DNA of 64,000 nt from Paramyrothecium sp. XJ0827 (taxonomy: Eukaryota; Ascomycota; Sordariomycetes; Hypocreales; Stachybotryaceae). The stretch is taken from assembly GCA_020881915.1 (NCBI GenBank), contig JAJFPB010000002.1, forward strand, positions 310,001-374,000, in the 5' to 3' direction. The translations under genes were made by a program, and so were the position numbers. Positions 10,422 through 21,814 of the stretch are shown here, piece after piece. Positions within the stretch are counted from its first letter, which is position 1. Each line of letters begins with the position of its first letter. Below the pieces are notes generated by a model. The model had not been told where the DNA came from. It did not search any database and was given only the letters and a program-made list of their open reading frames with translations.

Positions 10422-12005
10422 GGGCTGGGATGATGACGGGAGGGTGGATTGAACAAGGCTTTATACTCTTCTGTCCTCTTCGCGCGTCACAAGGTAGATC
10501 TGCATTGCTGAAGTTTCCCCGCTCGATCCTACCCAATGCCAGGCCAAAGCCAGTCGGCAATGTCCACGATGGTTGGCTAGTTTGAGTTACATCATGCGGG
10601 AAACTGGGCTACCGTTGAATTTCACCGAACCCCACAGGTCTTGGCATAGTTGCCCAAAAGATGCGTGATCTGTGAAGCTTATTAACATGCTTATCACGAA
10701 GATCTATGCCAAATTAGTAGCTTCAGGGCTCGCTTATTCGTATGGCCACACCACCTCAATATTTGAGCTCACATGGCCCATTTATTCTGGTGCTTAGAAC
10801 CTCAAAAATAGCAACCGTTGATAAATTCATAACAGTCTCTTCCCAGAACTATTTACCATTCAGTATAGTATTTATATTGGCCTTTATCTCTACTGGTTCC
10901 AAAATTTATATACTTTCATAACACTAAATCTCAAGATCTAGGGTCCCTCAGTGTAATGGAATACTTCTTCTACTCCAAAGAAAATTGCCTCATACTTAAA
11001 ATAATAAGCACAAGTCCTAAATTGAGAGAGGCTCTTATTGTATAGGTATTTATTCAGTGTTCTCTTTAAGGAAAAAATTAGCTTATAGCCTGTCAGCTGT
11101 AGCAGATGATCCAGTATATTTGATCCAGTGTTTTGGGGCCAATTGGGTACTTATTTTAGCATAGGTATTTACAGAAATACTTCCCAAGGGCAATGTATTA
11201 TTTTTCAAACGCCATACTATTGCAAGGCTTGCGTCGTTAGGGTCTGGAAGGCAACATGCCTCTTGATTTGATGTCAGAAACCGGGTTGCTAAATCAGAAT
11301 GAAAAGCGCTATGGATGCAGTAGTTGTAAATTAATTTCTGAAGAGCCCTAGCTCCGAGGGAGCAGGATCTCCTTATATAGTTATCTGCGCCTCTGAGGGC
11401 TGGGACAGTCGCCGTTTCATGTGTCCTGACATTTGTAAGCCCATTGCAAGGGCGAGCCTTACTGTGATGGTCTGCCCAAGGTAATACGAATGGTAGACTC
11501 CAGGTTTGCAGCTCGTCCACGAACTTGAATTGCATTGCCTCATGCAAGAGACTCTAGCGTGAAGCAACTAGTAATCATTTCTCGTGTCAATATGCGCTCT
11601 CTACTTTGAGCTTCGCTCAAACATTCACTGAATATTCAGACTCTGAGCCAATGGACGAAGCAGTCTTTCGGCTCAACGTTACTTAAAATGTGGGCCTGCA
11701 AATTGTGGAAAAGAAATATGGTAATGACTGCGATCCATTTTCAAGAACATACAGACCCGATATCTGTATATATTTTATCTTCCAAGTAAGTTTGTGCCTA
11801 GTGTGTGTGCCTAGAGAAGCTCCCAATTCGCGAATTCGACGTTAACAAGCTCCCATGCATTTCATAAAGTTGCCAGGACATTAACAAGACAACATTTGGT
11901 TAAAAACACATCGTGTATTTGAGCAGCTGGGGGAAAATAGATGGCGATCACAAGGTACGCTATCTGTGTAAAACCTCCATCACCAATAAGTCGTACAGTT
12001 CGAGC
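10422..12005. other. AT-rich intergenic region with one degenerate relic
   Basis: About 1.6 kb. The stretch 10780-11080 is AT-rich and low in coding content. On the minus strand a 154-codon frame (11547-11083) has no recognisable domain. The segment around 11210-11245 resembles one around 20862-20900 (about 40 bases, with differences mostly of the transition type), so both may be fragments of the same decayed repeat. Confidence 0.35.
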
Positions 12006-12551
12006 TTAACAACCGCATCCGCAAGCCTTGCAATCACCTTTTGCGCACTTTGCGTTCTTGTTATTGTAAGACCATTCGCAATCCTTCCAGCCACCGCAGG
12101 GCGTCCATCCTCCATTTCCTCCGTCGTATGCCAACCAACACCACGGCTTGTTGTAGGTGAGTCCGAATGGTCCACCGCAGTTTCTCCAACACCAGCCTTT
12201 GTCACACCCGTAGTCATAGTCGTGTCCCTTACCACGACCCCCCTCCTCACAGGAGGGTGTTTGGCGACGGAAGAGCCTGATATCCGATCTGACCGATATG
12301 CTCTCAAGGTTCTTTTCCTCAACAGCGGGATTGTACTTCGGGCTAGTGATTCCGAGTTCGCTAGGATGCTTCTTGCACTTGCGAAGTGTGCTGACATCTG
12401 TATCTGCTGGAAGTTCATCAAGGTTCCATTCCATAACACCAAGCTCGCCACACTCTGCCTCAACCGCGGCAAGTTCGGCTTTGAGAGCTACTGTAGGGCT
12501 GCAAAGTGCTGGAGCGGCGATGAGGCCAAGGAGGGCAATTGAAAACTTCAT
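12006..12551 (-). CDS. Secreted cysteine-rich prepro-protein (181 residues)
   Basis: Single exon. Residues 1-18 (MKFSIALLGLIAAPALCS) are a clear secretion signal. A pro-region follows, ending in the dibasic Kex2 site RR at 95-96, and then a compact C-terminal domain with 12 cysteines (101, 116, 121, 125, 138, 152, 158, 169, 174, 177, 179, 181), many Gly/Trp/Asn residues and a CxCGCGC end. This is the build of fungal small secreted proteins, including antifungal-like and effector-like ones; the pattern also recalls IDI-2-type proteins, but that is from memory and unsure. It probably acts outside the cell or in the wall. A TATA box lies ~100 bases upstream, suggesting tightly switched transcription. 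Confidence 0.8.
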   Translation of the reverse strand: MKFSIALLGLIAAPALCSPTVALKAELAAVEAECGELGVMEWNLDELPADTDVSTLRKCKKHPSELGITSPKYNPAVEEKNLESISVRSDIRLFRRQTPSCEEGGRGKGHDYDYGCDKGWCWRNCGGPFGLTYNKPWCWLAYDGGNGGWTPCGGWKDCEWSYNNKNAKCAKGDCKACGCGC

Positions 12552-12648
12552 TTTGTAGGTCTTGATAGGTGATAGAGGTAATAGATTGATGTCAGTAAAT
12601 GCAAAGATGAAAGCCTGAGATGATGAAGTGTTAGTCGGAGTGATGGGT

Positions 12649-12657
12649 CTTTATATA
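12649..12657 (-). promoter_or_regulatory. TATA box of the 181-residue secreted protein gene
   Basis: On the minus strand TATATAAAG stands about 100 bases before the ATG at 12551. It is the clearest core-promoter element next to any gene in this half of the window. Confidence 0.6.
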
Positions 12658-15600
12658 CTCCTCTTGGACCACCTTTACAAGCTGTTTTCTGAAAAGAGGC
12701 GGTGAGGAGGCGATATCATAGCTTGATGATGCCCCTTACCCCGAAGGAACTCGTATGATACTTGGATTAGGCATTGGCATGATCCTGGAGCTTGGTTATG
12801 ATATGCACACACCATGGAAGCTAGCATCCTCCTCGCTTCGATTTTATGACTCAAGCTACATCAAACTACATCTACCCTTGTAGTCGACCACTTCCGCTTC
12901 TAGTCCATGCAAAGGGAACATATCAGCTTAACTTCTGAACCTGTTGCGCCTTTGTGCCCACCACTATAACCTAAGTTCGGACAACAGCTAAAGCCACTTG
13001 TCTCTCCACCATCTGCCGGTCTACCAAATCTAGGTTGGGGAGCGCTACATGAACACACATTTCAAGCAATCGCCACATTTCCGAAGCGACTCACGGTTAA
13101 GGTTGGATTCCGCAGCCACAGGTTGCCATCAGTGATGGCTCCACCTCTCACGTTCGTAGGGCTAGCGGCCCGTCAAATGCAGGTCACAATAAGCACAGTG
13201 GTGGGTCATGTAAATCAATGCCAAACTGCAAGCATCACAAGACCTACTTTCTGTATCTCCCGATGGACCAATGCATCCACAGGGGCGCGTGCAGGGGGGG
13301 GATGCTCCCTTTCCTTTCCAATGCCTGCACGAGCTAACTTGATCTCTGACAGAAGGAGAAGGAGCAGATGAAGTGCTATTTAGCCTGCCAATGGAAGGTG
13401 GCAGAGTGTCTGAACAAGTTCCTGCAGGATTGACTCTGCATCATGGGATGAAGAATAGCGCTTTGCCACCTCAGCATCTACTGCAGTAGAGTCTACTCTG
13501 TATAGACAGCCGGGAGAAAATACACGCTAGAGGAAGTAAAATTCTGGTTCATTACCCTAAAGTTTCGAGTGAGATATGCTAGCGAGTTGAGAACAGAAGG
13601 ACAAAATAAAGCTTACGAGTCGATTCAAACATTTGGTAGAAAGTTCAACTTGTTGTCTTCATGAGAGTCAGCCTTGAGCAATTCCAAACTCTTCAGGTGC
13701 ATTGTGGAAAGCTAAGAAGATCCAAGCCAGGTGGAGCCGCAGGAGAGATAGGCTATCTGACTAGCCAGCATGCTAGCGAAAGCGGCGACAAGTGTCGGCG
13801 GAGTCGGTCGGACGATTCCTGGTCATGCCTTAAGGAGGAATCCCCTTTTTGAGGGAAGAGGCCGCCTCGACCCTTGCCACGTTTATGTAGGGTTTGCGTC
13901 CTGGCTGAGGTCTCCACAGGCCAACTTTAAGGCTGACCAGGGCCGACAATGTGTGCGTTGATCCTTACAGGGCTGGATTCGGCCTCGAAATCCGATTCGA
14001 AAGTCATAAATGCATGGGGTCTAGTGCATAACGGAGTAAGGCCAACCTGATTCGAGGCAATGGTCATGCAGTACGGCCCTGCGTACATTAGTCTGATTTC
14101 GGAGTAAGCAATAGCTTCCGTCGAGCTGGCATTATAACCGCAGACTCAGTCCAGACCACCACTACTGCCTCGCCAAGGTATAAGATCAATCTCCAGTCGT
14201 GATGGCGGAAGAGAGCCTCGTATATTCTGATTCCTGGAAGGCTAAGTTGAATTCATCAAAATACTAAAGAAAAGAAAAAAAAAAAAAAAAAAAAAAGGGG
14301 GATGGGGAAATATTAATAAACCTCACAGAAAGGTGCGAAGTCGAAGCTTAAGCCATGGTTTGGGATGGAAGGTGTATCAGAAGAAAAGCCCTGCGCAGAT
14401 AATCCTCACACCAGTAATGATGCATGCACGAGGAGAGTCTTTGCAGAACATCGTAATGAGTTACGCCATATTAATATTGGACAGTCTACAAATAGGGATG
14501 ATCTGAGCGCCTTTCCAGAGGTCAGTAGCTGTGAACTGGGCCGACTTCTGATACCTCCAAAACAAACGGCTGTCGGATTTCAGGTCCGGTTATTTCTCCT
14601 GATTCATCTGAAGTATGTACCTTCGAGTGTGAACATCAGGTCATCATTTGAGTCTCGCTACCAGTTGGAACTCGGCCCTCGCTAAGCCACCCCAACCGCG
14701 TTGTCTTTTCAATAATGGGTCACTATACTGTACACACGACGCCGGTCGCCAAGAGAGCTCGCCTCGAGTCTCAGCGTATCCATTTTTGTCAGTTCCTACC
14801 TATTTATGGAAGAAATGTTACCATTGGCGGCAATATGTGGTAAAATTAATCCGAAGCGTTGGGGCCGAGTAAGCGATGTTTCGGAACCAGGATTTAAAGT
14901 GGTCCCTCGTATCTGCATGATTATCTCGGCCTTGTCAACATATCCATTTTTAAGTAAAAATTCGTCCATAACTGGGAGAAACTATTATAAAATTGCTTGT
15001 CTGAAATACCACATGCAGGTGAATTCAATTTCACAACTCTACTTTTAAAGGGAAAGACACGAATGCCACAATTAATGCGCCCCCAATGCCCTGAACATCA
15101 CACCACGCAATTTGCATGCTCTTCTCAGTTTTGACAGCCCAATGCCCACGTGATGTTCTTAACAGTAATACAACGTCAACAATAAAGGTCAAAAATGTTG
15201 TGCACGCATAGTTGCCGCTATCTTCAAAAGTAGCTCTTCGATGGGACACGAGAGATGTCATTGAATGCTTTTGAAACCACAGTTGATTCTTCAAAGGGTC
15301 TAGGGTAGACTGTCTTGGGTTGCAGCAGTAGATGCTTCTTATATCCCTGACCAAGCGAGTTACGCGACACGACAGCTTGGACGAGACGTGGTGAACGATT
15401 ATGGTACAAGCCAGTCATTGGATGATGTTCAACAGCAAAGGGCGATAGAAACTTGGGGGCTGCTGCAATACTGCTACCCTCAATCTCGAAATAATAAACA
15501 CTCATTATTACTATCATGCATGGCCGATTACATTCGCTCATCTTGACGAAAATAATGAGAGAATTTCCACTCGAAACGGTGTCCAATTGCATTTCATCAA

Positions 15601-16631
15601 CGCCGTTGATCATGAAATACGAGTATGTTACCATTCGTGACCCGGAGAGGTGGTTTGTTAAAGAGCAGAGATTCGTCTTGACGAAGGTGTAGGATTCCTT
15701 CTAGACCATTGCTTCGCAGTGATAAATTCATATCGTCGTATCGGCTAGCTACCCCCACAGGGTATGGTAGGAATGGCTCAAATTCTTGCGGCCCAAGGTC
15801 TAGCACGAGTTGGCTTCAAGTATCTATACCAGGTTACAGTTTCTGGCTGAACGCGGCTATCGTGCTCCTGCAAGAACTGCTTGGAGTGCTAATATATTTT
15901 GGTCGTATAATTCCCAGGCAAATTGGACAGGTCCATCTCGCATTTAGATTTGGTTGTAACAGTCAGTTTCAGAGGTTCCCAAGTTATCATGGAGCCGTGT
16001 CATCGAATATCTCAGTACAAAAGCACATCGGCTAGCAAAATACTGAGCACAAAGCCGAGGAGGTTGTGGATAGGGTTGAGCAGCTCCAACACGAGATCAG
16101 AAGCTTCAATTTCAACGTTTAGAGCCTACTGTCTTATCCACACATACAGGAGCGCTTTCGGGACAACAACAAGTTGTAAGCATACCTTGAACCGTCCACT
16201 CAGTGACATCTATTAATATGGACCTTCATCTGGCTCGTGCTCGTAGAATGCTTTTACTAACAGTATTGATGGGACAAAAGGCAGACGCCAAGAGCGATTC
16301 AGACTCCTAAGAACACGCTATGTGAGTTGACAAGAAGATACTGTCCCCTACGCATAGTGATTGACATGCTTGACATCATATATCCCCATGGCGATGAAGT
16401 CCCAATGGCCAAGAGATCGACGAGCTCTCCCCGGCGCTGTAGACAAGCATCTTTGAAACCTTTTGAGAACCAAAGTTTCCAGAGCTGGCGAGGGGAACAG
16501 TCATTTCCAACTACTGGTACGATGCGAATCATCAATGGCAAAGCAGCTAGAATTCCTCAAAGAGCACCTAAATTCAACAGCGAGAGTTGCCTTTTGCTTA
16601 GAGTCGGAGTTTGTTTCTTGCTAGTCACCAC
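12658..16631. other. Gene-poor region with decayed coding traces
   Basis: About 4 kb without a convincing gene. 14266-14299 is a homopurine tract (A runs then G run). Between about 15,030 and 16,600 both strands carry short protein-like stretches broken by stops; for example, plus-strand 16040-16190 reads like helical, charged protein but has an in-frame TAG. They could not be joined into a gene by introns. This looks like the relic of one or more decayed genes or repeats, but no family was recognised. Confidence 0.35.
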
Positions 16632-17514
16632 CTAACAAATCTCGCTTTTGACAATCGTGTTCCAACGAGGGGAAAAGTCACGGAAAACTTGACCCTTAAG
16701 AGCGCGTCCCCAATTTGTGTCTTGTCCACATCTACTATTGACATCTTGAGCATCGCCTGCCAGATTGCCGCACCAAACTGCAATCCCAAAAGAGTTCTAA
16801 TAAGCCTTTGGTTAATCATCTCACAATCCACCATCATAGTGTTTGGGTGCCGGATCGATACTTACATCATTACAGAGCCATATTCCACAATTTTTGGAGC
16901 AGGCGACCCGAGAACAGCCACCATGACCAGGATGAGCACCACAATACCCGTTTAAGGCGAAGAGATAGTTCACGCCATCAATGCATTGGCCCCAGTAATC
17001 CCTGACAGGGTCACCAGCTGGGTGACATGTGAACTGTGATCACTTAGCTTATCGGTTATACAACATACGAGAATCTCTTACAAAATCTCGCTTAGCCAGG
17101 GATTGACTATTGTCCGAAGTCGTGGAATATTTAGCGATAGCTTGCTCATACATTTCTCGACTGGGAAAGCCAAGCACAGACATTCTGTCGCGGTACTCTC
17201 CGAAATCCCAAGCGTCGTATAAGGGGTTCAGCTCGAGCAGCTGATTGTATACCTGCTCAGCCGTGCCTTTGAGGGTTACATTGGGTCCATCAACTAAAGC
17301 TGGGCCAGTGAAGACCATGAGACCATCCTGTCCTTTCTCGCTTTGAAAATCTATGGTCTTGGACACTTCAAACGCATGGACGGGAATGTTGCCAAGAGCC
17401 TGATAGTACGATTAGTGTATGTAATCCGCAAGATCCTTCACAAGTTATATTTTGAAGGGGTGTACTGACCCAGCTTGCCAGACAAGATAGCAGGACACAC
17501 TTAGGAGTCTTCAT
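16632..17514 (-). CDS. Secreted cysteine-rich prepro-protein (231 residues, four exons)
   Basis: Assembled exons on the minus strand: 17514-17470, 17399-17082, 17033-16866 and 16796-16632; introns are 70, 48 and 69 bp and all junctions are phase 0. Exon 1 encodes a short hydrophobic signal (MKTPKCVLLSCLASW). Exon 2 encodes a Cys-free pro-region with LNPLYDAWDFGEYRDRM and the Kex2 site AKR at its end. Exons 3-4 encode a domain with ten cysteines, including GGCSRVACSKNCGIWLCND joined to NSFG. The CSRVxCS...IWLCNDN signature recurs in many uncharacterised ascomycete secreted proteins (family knowledge from memory). Extracellular role inferred; no enzyme motif is visible. Only exon 2 is obvious as an open frame, so the gene is easily missed. 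Confidence 0.82.
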
Positions 17515-19559
17515 AATGAGGTCAAATTAACAAAGATGGGGGGAGGGGGGGTTTCCAGTTGACAGGGAAGCTAAGGAAGAAGCTGATGAGAAAGTTTAAG
17601 ACTGGGAAGAAAGGATGAGCCAACAGTTCAAGTACTTATCTATCTCAAACGCCCTCCTTCTTCCTAACCACGGACAGTTCCTTACAAATACTGTTAATTT
17701 CTTGCCACCAGAGATGCAACCCTACCTTCATCATCCTCTGCTGCGGCCAGTAATTATGTATCGTGACGAAGAAGTGAGGCTGCTTATCGAAAATTGCGAT
17801 GCAGTAACTCATCTGCGGCCAATAGCATGGCGTAGGTTCTTCAAAAAGCGAGGGATTACAAGATGACGGGCGTGCCCAGGATTTTTTGCAGCACTGACAT
17901 ACTTCTATTGGTCTATGGCAAGAATCTCCAAGACGGCTTGATATTATTGTAACACTGCAGCTGTGAGTCGAAGGCACATGCTTGTAGACAATTCTAGGCC
18001 TGCAAGTCGAGAGGATATAGCATGTGAAAAGACAAGACGAAGTGCAAGGTGTTATACATAACAACGGTGAAGGTTTATTTGCACCTTGAGACTGTGTCAA
18101 ACGGAAGCGGGGTGAACTTGTAATAATTGGCTAGGATAAAGGACGACTAGGATTGATACTGGTGGAAATTTATAGGTTCATGAATAATGCCAGTGGCTGC
18201 AAAACAGCTACATGCAGCAGAGCCTGTGATGACTCTCAGTCCCACATGACCCTATAAGTTATGTAGCTAGACCCGCACTAGTTGGAAGGCAAAGCTTGTA
18301 CTGTATATTAGGTGAATGCTTTCATTCTACGCACCGTCGGCTTTCCAGGTAGAATGAAGTCATAGATCTCTCAATGGTTATCACTCAATGACAAGAGCCA
18401 TTCAATCTCAGTAGCTTTGTTTATACGAGGATGTATGTATCCCAATCCCCCCCCTGCTTTGCGACGTAGCACTATCTTGGCTCTCTTCATAGCCTCGATT
18501 TACTGTGCCACACACCCACATCAAGACAGTCGTAGTTGCTACCCACACTGGGCGTAGCTGTTGCATGTCAATCATACGAAGAGCAAAGATAGGTTCTCAA
18601 AGCTTCTTGGCACTCTTCCGGTCTGTTAGAGACTGCTTCGCTCCATAGATCAGCCTATTCTGGCTTACATTTAACAGAGGCTCGAATCCGAACTATTGGA
18701 GGATCTCAAATTCTGATAAGTAGGGCGATGTACAGGGGGTAGGGCAATTGTAAATCTGTGAACGTTATTGGCAATCAAACATGTCCAAAGCGCCTTTGTC
18801 AGCCCCCACCGTCCTTGAGATTGTGGTTATTTACGGCGACTCTAATATGTAGAGCCAATGTGAAACTACCAGGGCGAGCTAGAAATCTCCTAGAACCATG
18901 ATGTACCATGATATCACTAGCTTTGTCTGGCGCTGTTTGAACGGGATGCTTGTACGCTGCCTCCCTTGTGGCTAACAATATTCAAGGAGATATATATCAC
19001 CCTCTGATACTATTCTCGAAGTGACTCAGTCAGAAACTCAAAGAGCATCCGCCCACCATCGTATACTATGTTATAGGCTAGTAAGGCTGTTTGGGATTAG
19101 ATCGCTAAATAAGACTTGCACTTCAGCACTTCAAACACTAGGAATCGGTTTCCAGAGGTATCTATGAATTTAGACGAAGGAGGACGCTCGGGAGATAGCA
19201 CGAAGCGGGCCAGTCTAGTCCTGTCTCCGTAACTTTATAAGATACGGAGAGGCGCCATGGGACGACTATGACCAGTCGACGTGGGTGTGGAAAAGAAAGG
19301 ATCGTGCAGGCTTGGACGGTGCCTGCATTACAAGGACCCTACACGAGGAGCACATTATCTAAGAAATTTGTGGACATTTTCTCGTAATTTTGTTTATTTC
19401 TGGTTTTTATAAGGCTCTGGGTATGTCACCTCCATCTAGATCATTTCAAGACATGTACAACTTTATTCAAAACTCTCAAGGTGGATAAATTTGGTCAATG
19501 TCTTAGTTGAGTATACATAAGCAGTCGGCTGTATTTTGAACCGTAAAGAAGCCTCCTCA
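17515..19559. other. Intergenic region, no gene seen
   Basis: About 2 kb between the secreted-protein start and the SDR stop. Frames are short and unrelated to known families. G-rich (17536-17552) and C-rich (18441-18453) runs are present. The end near 17515 must hold the promoter of the secreted protein gene. Confidence 0.45.
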
Positions 19560-20357
19560 TTAAGAAGAATTGACGTAGTTCTTCTCAAAAACTTCATAAA
19601 GCTCGCCATAGGCGCTCCACCATTTCTCAGCATGTCGTGCGGCTGTTCCGGCAGCAATAATCTCATCACCACGCTCCAGCTTCTCAGTGACCTCCGACAT
19701 GAACTCTTCAAGCGACAGACTGATTGGGTTCTTGCTCTTCTTGTTGTTCTCTGGATCTTCGTGGTGACGATGCAGGTTTGTCTCGACCATGGGCGGCGCG
19801 ATCTCGACGACACGGACGTTGGTGTTTCGAAGCTGACTCCTGAGGTTGAGCGACCAAAATCGCAGCCAGGCCTTGCTGGCATTATATCCAGGACATTCAA
19901 CAACCACTGGGACAAAGCCCAGTCCACTGGTAATGTTGACGATCAAAGCGCTCGGCTTTGACTTCAGGTGCGAGAGCAAGTGCAGCGTGAGATGCATGGG
20001 GCCGCGAATATTGATGTCAATCTCTTGATCGGCCTTCTTGAGGAATTCAGCCGCATCGTCCTGAACCTTCAAAGGTTCTTGAATCGCGGCATTGTTGATC
20101 AAGCCGTCCAGGTCCGGGTGGTCGGAAGTAATTCGACTGACAAATTCTGGAATTGAGGAGATCACGGCCTGGTCGAAGACGTAGTAAGCGGCCGCTCCGA
20201 TCTCTTTGGCAGTCTTCGCCAAGTTGGACTCGGTACGTCCAGCTATGATGACTTTCTTTCCTTTGGAGATGAAGTACGTTGCCAAAGCCTTGCCGATCCC
20301 CCCTCCTCCTCCTGTCACCAAAACAGTACTGAAGTTGAGATTGTTTGATGCCATCAC
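19560..20357 (-). CDS. Short-chain dehydrogenase/reductase (SDR, classical)
   Basis: Single-exon enzyme of 265 residues, the normal size for a classical SDR. It has the Rossmann glycine motif TGGGGGIG (15-22), NNA (88-90), the catalytic Ser144 (NITSG) and the YNASK motif with Tyr158 and Lys162. AGRTES after beta-2 suggests NADP(H), because an Arg follows the second strand. The predicted reaction is reversible oxidation of an alcohol or reduction of a carbonyl; substrate unknown. No signal peptide, so probably cytosolic. Two consecutive Met codons (MMASNN) leave the start ambiguous by one residue. Neighbours are not obviously in the same pathway. Confidence 0.92.
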   Translation of the reverse strand: MMASNNLNFSTVLVTGGGGGIGKALATYFISKGKKVIIAGRTESNLAKTAKEIGAAAYYVFDQAVISSIPEFVSRITSDHPDLDGLINNAAIQEPLKVQDDAAEFLKKADQEIDINIRGPMHLTLHLLSHLKSKPSALIVNITSGLGFVPVVVECPGYNASKAWLRFWSLNLRSQLRNTNVRVVEIAPPMVETNLHRHHEDPENNKKSKNPISLSLEEFMSEVTEKLERGDEIIAAGTAARHAEKWWSAYGELYEVFEKNYVNSS

Positions 20358-21814
20358 GCGTGTAGAATCTGATAATGTGAACTGGAATAAGTATTTAGGA
20401 GGTGAGAAGTGTTTTGTCTCTGCTGATCAAGAAAGAAGCAAATCCGCGAGATTGTTTTGGAATGTCAGGAGTTCGGCAGCATCTTATACTTGGAAGTGGC
20501 GGCGAAGATTGGATCCAATCCACCCCGCTCGCCGGATGTATGATGGCCTCTTATCGGAACCAGTCATCGTTGAGCACGGCATATCCGCTAACTCCCGCCT
20601 CCACTCTTGTCGCCTAGTCTACCATAGTGCCATCACGCTAATTCTACCCTTTCAGGATTCTTAGGCATAACGTGATACAATTTCCATCTTTCGGAGATCA
20701 AGACTTCGGACATCAATATTTCCGAGGTCAATATTCCCGAGACCGCTGCCTCACACTCCTGATGGGTTCAAACGGGTTAAGTTCTTAATCGATAGCGGCC
20801 CTCGTTATCTAGGTACTTCCGCAAAGTCTACAATAATGATCATATTCTCTAGAGGTCGCACTGTTGTAAGGTTTGCATCGTCAAGGTCTGGAATGTGGTG
20901 TGGAGTGTGGAGTATCAACCCCACCGCAAGAGGGCGGCTTGATGGTCTAACCCAATGACATGTAAAAGGCAGACTCTAGGGTACTGAAATCTAATGGCTT
21001 CGCAAAAGTTCGAGGCGGCTTGGCTTGGGCTATTCGACTTGATACATCGAGCATTATGGAAGACTGGTCTTGTGCTAATGAAACCTAGGGTGAGAGAAAT
21101 ATCAAGCTTAAAAAGCGACCCAAGCCCGAAATACTCCAGGCTTACTGCGAGGTTGTTTGTGCCTGCCAAGCCTCATCCCAGCACATCTCCCGGATATTAT
21201 GGACTTGTCGCCTGTTCAAGTCTTTCGATCCGAGCCTTGCGGTTGTCGACGTGATCAAAGCCTCGGAAGATGAGTATACTCACCTTGTAGAGGCAGGAGC
21301 TCTGTGCTTGTGCGTGTTGCTGCCCTGTACTCCGATTATATTAACCAAGGATCGGTCGAGCGATGGTGAGCCCGATGAAAAGCAGATAAAGCCGACGCTG
21401 AGGAGCGCACAATGGGGAGGAGGAGTGCTTGGACATCCGCGTATCCTGGAAGCATGGAACAGTAGAGAAGGTCTAGGAGGGTTCTCAATCGAGGGCTAGG
21501 TGTACAGCACAGCGCTTTCATCGGCCCAAGAGACCCGAGCAAGGTAACATCAAAGTTAGCCCTTCTCCAGGCGAGATCAAGCAAACACTTCATCAATTGC
21601 ACCCAAACCGGTGCTGAATAGTAGGAGAATATCGCTTGAAGATATGTAATACTGGGATCAATTATTCATTACCCGATCGAACTTGATGAAACACAAGTTG
21701 TACGTTGACCATTCCCATAACGCCTTGCCGTGCCCACCACTCTATGTTCCACTATGTAACAGCATGGAATTACCGCAATATCAAACCATATCTCTCTTAC
21801 CGACGGATACAATA
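20358..21814. other. Intergenic region with a degenerate repeat fragment
   Basis: About 1.45 kb. The segment around 20862-20900 resembles 11210-11245 elsewhere in the window. Frames on both strands near 21250-21600 contain hydrophobic stretches but no continuous product, so they may be remnants. The start side at 20358 carries the SDR promoter. Confidence 0.35.

Noticed and set aside
11083..11547. 154-codon frame on the minus strand
   Set aside because: No recognisable domain, AT-rich context, and it contains part of a degenerate repeat; kept only as a note on the intergenic region.
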